Source: Okapia johnstoni (Eukaryota; Chordata; Mammalia; Artiodactyla; Giraffidae). From it: a DNA stretch of 64,000 bases. The position numbers and the translations under genes were made by a program. Below the pieces are notes generated by a model that was not told the DNA's origin, made no database searches, and saw only the letters and a program-made list of their open reading frames with translations. Where the stretch lies: NCBI GenBank assembly GCA_024291935.2, contig CM044307.1:94803461-94867460 (forward strand), read 5' to 3'. Below are positions 57,093-64,000 of this stretch, piece after piece; position 1 is the stretch's first letter; each line of letters opens with the position of its first letter.

Positions 57093-59394
57093 GCAAACTC
57101 TCCAGCAACGCAGGAACATAGCCCTGAGCATCAATATACAGGCTGCCCAGAGGCACACCAAATCCATAGACATCTCAAAACTCAATACTGGACACTCCAT
57201 TGCACTCTAAAGAGAAGAAATCCAGCTCCACCCACCAGAACACCGACACAAGCTCCCCCAACCAGGAAACCTTGACAAGCCACCCATCCAACCCCACCCA
57301 CAGTGAGGAACCTCCACAATAAAGAGGAACTTCAAACTACCAGAATACAGAAAGGCCACGCCTAACACAGCAATCTAAACAAGATGAAAAGGCAGAGAAA
57401 TACTCAGCAAGTAAAGGAAAATGAGAAATGCCCACCAAACCAAACAAAAGAGGAGGAGATAGGGAATCTATCTGAAAAAGAATTTAGAATAATGATAGTA
57501 AAAATGATCCAAAATATTGAAAATAAAATGGAGTTACAGATAAATAGCCTGGAGACAAGGATTGAGAAGATGCAAGAAATGTTTACCAAGGACCTAGAAG
57601 AAAAAAAAGGAGTCAATATATATTGAATAATGAAATAAAGGAGATAAAAGACACGCTGGAGGGAACCAACAGTAGAATAACAGAGGCAGAAGATAGGATA
57701 AGTGAGGTAGAAGATAGAATGGTGGAAATAAACGAAGCAGAGAGGAAAAAAGAAAAAAGAATCAAAAGAAATGAGGAAAACCTCAGGGACCTCTGGGACA
57801 ATATGAAACGCCCCAACATTCGAATCATAGGAGTCCCAGAAGAAGAAGATAAAAGGAAAGGCCATGAAAAGATACTCGAGGAGATAATAGTTGAAAATTT
57901 CCCTAAAATGAGGAAGGAAATAGTCACAGAAGTCCAAGAAACCCAGAGAGTCCCAAACAGGATAAACCCAAGGCGAAACACCCCAAGACACATATTAATC
58001 AAATTAACAAAGATCAAACACAAAGAACAAATATTAAAAGCAGCAAGGGAAAAACAACAAATAACACACAAGGGGATCCCCATAAGGATAACAGCTGATC
58101 TTTCAATAGAAACTCTTCAGGCTAGAAGGGAATGGCAGGACATACTTAAAGTAATGAAAGAGAAAAATCTACAACCCAGATTACTGTACCCGGCAAGGAT
58201 CTCATTCAGATATGAAGGAGAATTCAAAAGCTTTACAGACAAGCAAGAACTGAGGGAATTCAGCACCACCAAACCAGCTCTCCAACAAATGCTAAAGGAT
58301 CTTCTCTAAACAGGAAACACAGAAAGGATGTTTAAACACGAACTTAAAACTACAAAGTAAATGGCAACGGGACCATACTTATCAATAATTACCTTAAATG
58401 TAAATGGGTTGAATGCCCCAACCAAAAGACAAAGAGTGGCTGAGTGGATACAAAAACAAGACCCCTACATATGCTGTCTACAAGAGACCCACCTCAAAAC
58501 TAGGGACACATACAGACTGAAAGTGAAGGGATGGAAAAATATATTTCATGCAAATGGAGACCAAAAGAAAGCAGGAGTCGCAATACTCATTTCAGATAAA
58601 ATAGACTTTAAAATAAAGGCTGTGAAAAGGGACAAAGAAGGACACTACATAATGATCAAAGGGTCAATCCAAGAAGAAGATGTAACAATTATAAATATAT
58701 ATGCACCCAACATAGGAGCACCACAATATATAAGGCAAATACTAACAAGTATGAAAGGGGAAGTTAACAATAACACAATAATAGTGGGAGACTTTAACAC
58801 TCCACTCACACCTATGGATAGATCAACAAAACAGAAAATTAACAAGGAAACACAAACTTTAAATGATACTATAGACAAATTAGATTTAATCGATATTTTC
58901 AGGACTTTCCACCCCAAAACAAGCAATTTCACCTTTTTCTCAAGTGCACATGGAACTTTCTCCAGGATAGATCACATCCTGGGCCATAAATCTAGCCTTG
59001 GTAAATTCCAAAAAATTGAAATCATCCCAGCCATCTTCTCTGACCACAATGCAGTAAGATTAGACCTCAATTACAGGAAAAAAACTATTAAAAATTCCAA
59101 CATATGGAGGCTAAACAACACGCTTCTGAATAACCAACAAATCACAGAAGAAATCAAAAAAGAAATCAAAATATGCATAGAAACGAATGAAAATGAAAAC
59201 ACAACAACCCAAAACCTATGGGACACTGTAAAAGCAATGCTAAGGGGAAGGTTCATAGCAATACAGGCGTACCTCAAGAAACAAGAAAAAACTCAAATAA
59301 ATAAACTAACTCTACACCTAAAGCAACTAGAGAAGGAAGAAATGAAGAACCCCAGGGTTAGTAGAAGGAAAGAAATCTTAAAAATTAGGGCAGA
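57093..59394 (+). mobile_element. L1-BT type L1 (sense): end of 5'UTR, ORF1, first part of ORF2
   Basis: Starts within the distal 5'UTR (CAAACTCTCCAGCAACGCAGG) inside BovB copy J, includes ORF1 and the ORF2 endonuclease, and stops abruptly at 59394, where another L1 5' end begins in the same orientation. The RT domain, the 3'UTR and the 3' target-site copy are not in the window. Sequence conservation is high, so this is much younger than the L1s at 10-25 kb. Confidence 0.9.
57384..58309 (+). pseudogene. L1 ORF1 (ORF1p) with one frameshift
   Basis: ORF1p is a trimeric RNA-binding chaperone that coats L1 RNA. Frame one (57384-57626) begins MKRQRNTQQVKENEKCPPNQ and runs into the coiled coil (IENKMELQINSLETRIEKMQ). 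It then stops just after the run of eight A at 57601-57608. Frame two, open from that A run to 58309, has the rest of the coiled coil (NSRITEAEDRISEVEDRMVE), the RRM-like region (NIRIIGVPEEED, RILIKLTKIKHK-like segment) and the C-terminal domain (RREWQDILKVMKEKNLQPRL, TTKPALQQMLKDLL). A single indel near the A run explains the break. The spacing to ORF2 (about 50 bases) is normal for L1. Confidence 0.92.
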
Positions 59395-59404
59395 GGCGGG
59401 CTAA
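58361..59404 (+). CDS. L1 ORF2 fragment: intact APE-type endonuclease domain, RT absent
   Basis: ORF2p nicks target DNA and reverse-transcribes L1 RNA. This 347-residue frame starts MATGPYLSIITLNVNGLNAP and holds the full endonuclease domain (about residues 1-240). All residues I expect in the active site are present: Asn13, Glu42 (LQETHL), Tyr114 (YAPN), Asp144 and Asn146 (GDFNTP), Asp204 (RIDHILG), Asp228 and His229 (SDHNAV). A linker follows to EILKIRAE, after which the sequence switches to another L1 5' end and the frame reads AG then stop. The RT and cysteine-rich domains (about 900 residues) are missing. It could encode an isolated endonuclease if expressed, but nothing shows that it is. 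Confidence 0.88.
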   Translation: MATGPYLSIITLNVNGLNAPTKRQRVAEWIQKQDPYICCLQETHLKTRDTYRLKVKGWKNIFHANGDQKKAGVAILISDKIDFKIKAVKRDKEGHYIMIKGSIQEEDVTIINIYAPNIGAPQYIRQILTSMKGEVNNNTIIVGDFNTPLTPMDRSTKQKINKETQTLNDTIDKLDLIDIFRTFHPKTSNFTFFSSAHGTFSRIDHILGHKSSLGKFQKIEIIPAIFSDHNAVRLDLNYRKKTIKNSNIWRLNNTLLNNQQITEEIKKEIKICIETNENENTTTQNLWDTVKAMLRGRFIAIQAYLKKQEKTQINKLTLHLKQLEKEEMKNPRVSRRKEILKIRAEAG

Positions 59405-61340
59405 GATGGCCGGAGGAATAGGACTGGAGAGAATCACTCTCCTCCCCACAACTTTATCGAAAGAACATCTGAAAGCTGAGCAAAGTTCACAAGACTACTT
59501 CTGAATGCTGGCAGAGGACGTCAGACATTAATCAAGTCAGCGCTTTATCTTCAAAGAGGTAGGAGAAATTATAGAAGATAAAAAAAGAGAACAAAAGATT
59601 TAGGGACGGGAGACCCGTCCTGGGGAGGGATCGTAAAAGAGGAGAAATTTCTAAGCACCAGGAAACCCTTCTCACGCGCGGGTTTTGGGAAGATTTCGAA
59701 TCTCGAGGGCAACAAACCGGGAGACATCAATAAATAAAAACCCACTGATTACTGCCTAAAGGCAACTTCCAGTAAAAGAACCCCAGAACGCTCCGGCATC
59801 CGACACATCAAGTGGGGGCTGGGCCGGAGAGTAGCGGGAGGCACTGCCTTAGGGGTAAGACCGGCCGCTAACTTGAGATAGTAAACCTAAACTGTGGAGG
59901 ACAGCCAAGAGAAGAGAACTACCCCCGCGAAAAAACACCCAAAGCTAAGCACTGCGGCCCGCTCACAGAACAAAGGACTGAGCGATACAGGGAAGAGCTA
60001 GCCGGCCTGCGACCGCCCCATCCCCCGTCGGACACAGCGGGCAGGCGGGACCAGCCATAGCCGGAAGGGGGCGAACATCGGCTCCATAAAGGGCACCCCC
60101 TAACCTAAAACCTGCAAACCGGCTCCCAGTTTCTAAGCTGAAAGACAGCCTGATATCCCCGAGGTCTACAGTGCTGCGGAGGAGTCCGCAGCCAGAGACC
60201 ATCTTTCCCCAGAACTGACACAAAACACACAGGAGCCAGAAGCCGGGGCCGCTGCCCGTAAACCGTAAACCGAGGCGGGGACCAGGGTGGTGATAAGCCG
60301 CACCGCCCGACAGGGGAGAGTGCGCTCGCCAAAACTCCCGCTTCCTGAGCTGCTCTTTACCGGGGAACGCGCAAACCGCCGGCCCAAACCGAGTCTGCGC
60401 CTTTGTGGAGTACCCGGGAACCTGAACCTGACAGTTTTAAACCTGGAAGTGTCGCGCATATCTGGGGCCCCACCCCCCGGCATAGTAACTGAAGCCTGAG
60501 CGGGTTAGACGGGGGAAAGCCAAAAAAATAAAAACAACCAACGCAGCCGTGAGCGAGGGGTGAACCCAGTGTGGCCGAGACACTGTAACTCTCCACACAC
60601 ACGCCAGTGATAATGGTTGCAGAGGTCCCTCACTCCCCACAAGCAGGACTGAGCCAAGTCAACCTGAAAGAGACCACATCCGCCCCTTTGTGGCAGGGCG
60701 GAAATTAGACACTGAAGAGACCTCCAAACAAAAGCCAAATAAACAGAGGGAAGCGCGTTGGAAGGGACAGGCCAACAGATTAAAATCCCTGTAGTTAACA
60801 CGGACTGCATTGAAAGGGGCCTATAGATCTTGAAAAGTATAAGCAGGAACAAGGATTTATCTGAAACTGAAGAGACCCCACACGGCTCACAACTGCTCCA
60901 GAGAAAGTCCGGGATATATATTTTTACTATTATCATTTATTTTATTTTTTTTAATTATTTTTATTTTTTATTTTTTTTTTTCTTTCTTTTTTCCCTTTAA
61001 GAACCTCTATTACACCTTATAAAATTTTCATTTTCATAACCTCCACTACCTGAAAAAAAAAAAAAAAAAACCCTATTTTTTTAAACAAACTGGGTCTGCG
61101 GTACATATATCTTATACTTTTTGCGTTTTCTTTTTTTTATTTTATTTTATTATTATTATTTTTTTTTTTTAAAATACTGTTTTTTTCTGTTTTTTCTTTT
61201 TTTTGACTGTTACACTGTTTTTAACTGTCTTTTTTCTTTTTATAACTGTTTTCTTTTTCTTTTTTTTTTATATTGGATGATTTTATAAGAGTCTAACCTC
61301 TGACTCCAGATTTTTAATTTTTGTTTTATACATAGATTTT
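59395..61340 (+). mobile_element. L1-BT type 5'UTR without its body (sense)
   Basis: Begins GGCGGGCTAAGATGGCCGG, the characteristic L1 5' start, and follows the ruminant L1 5'UTR for about 1.9 kb: GC-rich, CpG-rich to about 60900, then the long T-rich tract (60930-61280) typical of its distal part. It ends near 61340 without reaching ORF1. Because L1 copies normally lose their 5' ends, a 5'UTR lacking the body points to deletion or rearrangement rather than simple insertion. The overlapping minus-strand frames 59963-60936 are chance frames in GC-rich DNA. Confidence 0.88.
59402..59412 (+). promoter_or_regulatory. YY1-like site at L1 5' end
   Basis: TAAGATGGCCG matches the AAnATGGC core of the YY1 site found near the first bases of L1 promoters. 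Activity is inferred from position. Confidence 0.55.
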
Positions 61341-62162
61341 CCTGTGTTTTAGCAGCTTCTAGATGAAGATTTCTGGTGAATTTTCTTGGGTTTATTTTTA
61401 TTATTTTCTTTCTTAAAATATTATAATACTTAGCCTACCTTGTGATAAATAATAAGAGAATTATTTCTTGATGGCAATTTTACAAATTGAGAAGTTGATC
61501 TAATGAAGTATGAAGTCTTTCCCATCAAGGGTTGGAGGGAGCACTCACCTTGGAACCTCAGGAAACCTGGCTTCTAGCCCCATTGCTTCCTCTGATGGAT
61601 GCACAAACTTCCAGAAACCCCTCAATCATGTAAGAATCAGTTTCTCTCTTTCATAAGGTCTTGAAGCTCCAGTCACTTTTAAAGTGACTTCTAGAGCAAC
61701 AGTTCTATTTTTCCATGAATCATCTCTTAAATCAAAATAATACATGAAATGGTTTCCTTGTACCTGTCATAAATTTCTACTGGTAGATTTTTCAACTTGT
61801 GTTAACTGGATTGAAGATTGACTGAGCAAAACATTCATTTTTGTTCCTTTACCTGATATACAATCACAGGATGTCTTGTTAAGTAATTTCAAGTACCATC
61901 TGGGACATTTTGATATTAAAGGTAAAGATCAACACACAGGATGGTGAATGAATTTGCTACAAAGCTAATTTTTTCTGAGCTACAGGGAGAATCCCAACTT
62001 TTTTCTCCCAAACCACTGTACTTCAAAAAAACTGGATAATTTAAACCAAACCATACAAGTTAAATATTATGACTCACACTAAGTGCAATATGAGGACAGA
62101 ATGCCATACCTAACCTGAAGAAGTGCCTCCAGGCACATCAGTTAAATAGTTTGTACCAATAG
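61341..62162. other. intergenic DNA with possible MIR remnant
   Basis: Unassigned except for 61560-61670, where GGCTTCTAGCCCCATTGC and AAGAATCAGTTTCTCTC faintly follow the MIR core in sense orientation. Confidence 0.4.
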
Positions 62163-62545
62163 TAGTTTGAATAATAGCCACTCAAAGATATCAAGTCCTG
62201 ATATTTGGAATTTGTAAATATTACCTTATTTGGAAAAAGGAACTTTGCAGATGTAATTAAATTAAGGCTTTTAAGATGGGGAGGTTCCCCTGGGTTACCT
62301 GGGTGAGCTCTTAAATGCCATCACATAATTTATCAGAGAGAGCCAAAGAGAAATAACACATACACAGAGGAGAAAGAAATGTGAAGATATAGGTGGAGAC
62401 AGAAGTGATGTGACCAGAAGCCCAGGAATGACGTGACAACTACCAGAAGCTGGAAGAGGCAAAGGATGGATTTTCCCTTAGGGCAATGGAGGGTCACAGT
62501 CCTGCTAAATAAATTTTAGATTTCTAGATTCCATAAATATAAGTG
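62163..62545 (+). mobile_element. MLT1-like MaLR LTR (sense)
   Basis: ACCTTATTTGGAAAAAGGAAC, CTTTGCAGATGTAATTAAATTAAGG, CAACTACCAGAAGCTGGAAGAGG and AATAAATTT-like segments follow the MLT1-related LTR layout. There is no coding sequence. Confidence 0.68.
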
Positions 62546-62749
62546 AATAAATTTGTATTTTTTAATGCACAAATTTGTGAAGATTTTTCTTAACAGTCTC
62601 AGAAAATTTATACATGGTTCATTTTTAAAAATAAATCTTCTATGAAAATATCTCCCCCCTCCAAAAAAAGTCAGTGGAAAATATTCAAATCAGTGAATTA
62701 GATAGTAATAGCTGAATCAGAAGTATACTCGTTTGAAAAAATGTAATTC

Positions 62750-64000
62750 AGCAGGGCTCAGATGGCAGAGGAATTAGACGGGGAGACCACTCTCTCCTCC
62801 ACAAATTTATCGAAAGAACATCTGAACGCTGAGCAAACTTCACAAAACAACTTCTGAACACTGGCATAGGACATCAGGCATCCAGAAAAACAGCTCATTA
62901 TCTTCGTAAGGAGGTAGGACAAAATATAAAAGATAAAAAGAGAGACAAAAGAGTTAGGGATGGAGACCCGTCCCGGGGAGGGAGTCGTAAAAGAGGAGAA
63001 GTTTCCAAACACCAGGAAACCCTCTCACCGGCGGGTCTGGGGGAAGATTTTGAATCTCGGAGGGCAACATAACCAGGAGGAAAAATAAATAAATAAAACC
63101 CACAGATTACGTGCCTAAAGGCAACTCCCAGTAAAGTACCCCAGACACTCGCATCTGCCACCAGCAAGTGGGGGCTGAATGGAGAGGAGCGGGCAGCACT
63201 GCTTAGGTTAAGGACTGGGCCCGAACGCCCTGAGGGCAATCTGAGGGAGCTAACGTGAGATAGCAACCTAAACTGTGGGACAGCCAGATAGAGAGAGAAC
63301 TATCCCGTGAAAAGCCCAAATCTAAGGCACTGCTGTCCCGCTCACAGAACAAAGGACTGAGCAATACCAGAGGAGAGCTAGCCGGCTGTGGACCGCCCCA
63401 TCCCCCGCCGGACACAGCAGGCAGGCGGGGCCAGCCAGAGTCGGAAAGGGGCAAACTCGGCCCCAGAGAGGGCACCCCCTACCAAACTGCAAACAGGCTT
63501 CCAGTTTCTAAGCAAAGAGTGCTTGAGATCCCGGAGGGTTGACATCCGCTGGGAGGGTCGCAGATAGAGACCAGCTCCCCAGAACTGACACAAGGCACAC
63601 CAGAGCCCGGGGCGCCCAGAAACTGAGGCAGGGACCGACCCAACAGGGGACAGTGCGCTCGCCAAACGCCTGGCTGCCTGAGCTGCTCCGACGGGGGATT
63701 GGCACAAACCTCAGGCCCAACCGAGTCTGTGCCTTTGTGGAGTACCTGGGAACCTGAACCTGAGCGGCTTAGACCTGGGAAGTGCACGCATCTCAGGGCC
63801 CACTCCCCGGCAGAGTAACCTGAAGCCTGAGCAGGGCAGACTGGGAAAGCACACACGCCGTGAGCAGGGGCAAACCCAGTGTGGCCGAGACACTGCGAGC
63901 TCTCCACACACACGCCAGTGATACTGGTTTGCAGAGTTCCTCCCTCCCCACAGCACAACTGAACAAGGGAACTTAAAGAGACCACTTCCGCCCCCTTGTG
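62750..64000 (+). mobile_element. second L1-BT type 5'UTR (sense), continues past the window
   Basis: Begins GCAGGGCTCAGATGGCAGAGG and tracks the same L1 5'UTR as 59395-60700, including GACCCGTCCCGGGGAGGGAG, CTCACAGAACAAAGGACTGAG, GTGGAGTACCTGGGAACCTG and AAACCCAGTGTGGCCGAGAC. It is in the same orientation as the upstream copy, GC-rich, and ends at the window edge, so whether a body follows cannot be seen. Minus-strand frames here are chance frames. Confidence 0.92.

Noticed and set aside
57404..58083. 195- and 156-codon minus-strand frames opposite L1 ORF1
   Set aside because: Hydrophobic F/S/L-rich peptides are the expected antisense reading of the A-rich, Lys/Glu-rich ORF1 strand.
59963..60936. 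Several 80-140 codon minus-strand frames with proline- and arginine-rich peptides, also at 62758-63985
   Set aside because: They fall in L1 5'UTR sequence, recur in both 5'UTR copies with different content, and overlap one another in several frames.

Overview
This window looks like non-genic nuclear DNA from a ruminant, most likely a bovid (cattle, buffalo, sheep or goat type). The evidence is the repeat content: about a dozen fragments of the RTE-type LINE BovB on both strands, many tRNA-derived Bov-tA / Bov-A2 SINEs whose 3' ends match the BovB 3' end, a cetartiodactyl CHR-type SINE, and L1 pieces that I recognise as the ruminant L1-BT type. Base composition is AT-rich except for three GC- and CpG-rich islands that are retrotransposon 5' regions. 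I found no intact host gene, no spliced-gene signal, no tRNA or rRNA gene, no CRISPR array and no operon-like order. Family names are from memory of consensus sequences; no search was run, and boundaries are usually good to about 10-20 bases.

Layout. 0.9-3.6 kb: sense BovB with an internal deletion, against a MER5A-type hAT fragment. 5-10 kb: AT-rich DNA with two antisense BovB 3' fragments. 10.2-14.4 kb: an old L1 in sense orientation, broken up by BovB and SINE insertions and containing a short telomere-like run. 14.4-18.2 kb: low-repeat DNA. 18.2-24.9 kb: a three-level nest: an old L1 holds the 3' end of a younger L1, which holds a BovB with a 650-codon open reading frame. 25-30.6 kb: SINEs, a broken BovB and an antisense L1. 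32.6-33.9 kb: an antisense BovB interrupted by a sense BovB 3' end, giving an inverted repeat. 36.0-39.7 kb: the most complete BovB, with a GC-rich leader and a candidate target-site duplication. 40-46.6 kb: very old LTR-like repeats, SINEs and an antisense processed pseudogene of the nucleolar protein NOP56. 46.6-50.2 kb: unassigned. 50.7-52.7 kb: a degenerate BovB holding an antisense BovB fragment. 54-57.1 kb: a young Bov-A2, an L1M tail, MLT1 and a 5'-inverted BovB. 57.1-64 kb: L1-BT type ORF1 and the ORF2 endonuclease, fused directly to another L1 5' region, then a third L1 5' region that runs off the window.

The reading frames worth reading are retrotransposon proteins and one retropseudogene. 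BovB and L1 supply endonuclease and reverse transcriptase; the SINEs are their non-autonomous dependants. Every long element copy here carries at least one visible lesion. I did not find a new biological system. The features most worth a second look are the nested and inverted BovB structures, the L1 ORF2-to-5'UTR fusion that leaves an intact endonuclease domain and two same-facing L1 promoters, and the BovB reverse transcriptase frame with an altered catalytic box.
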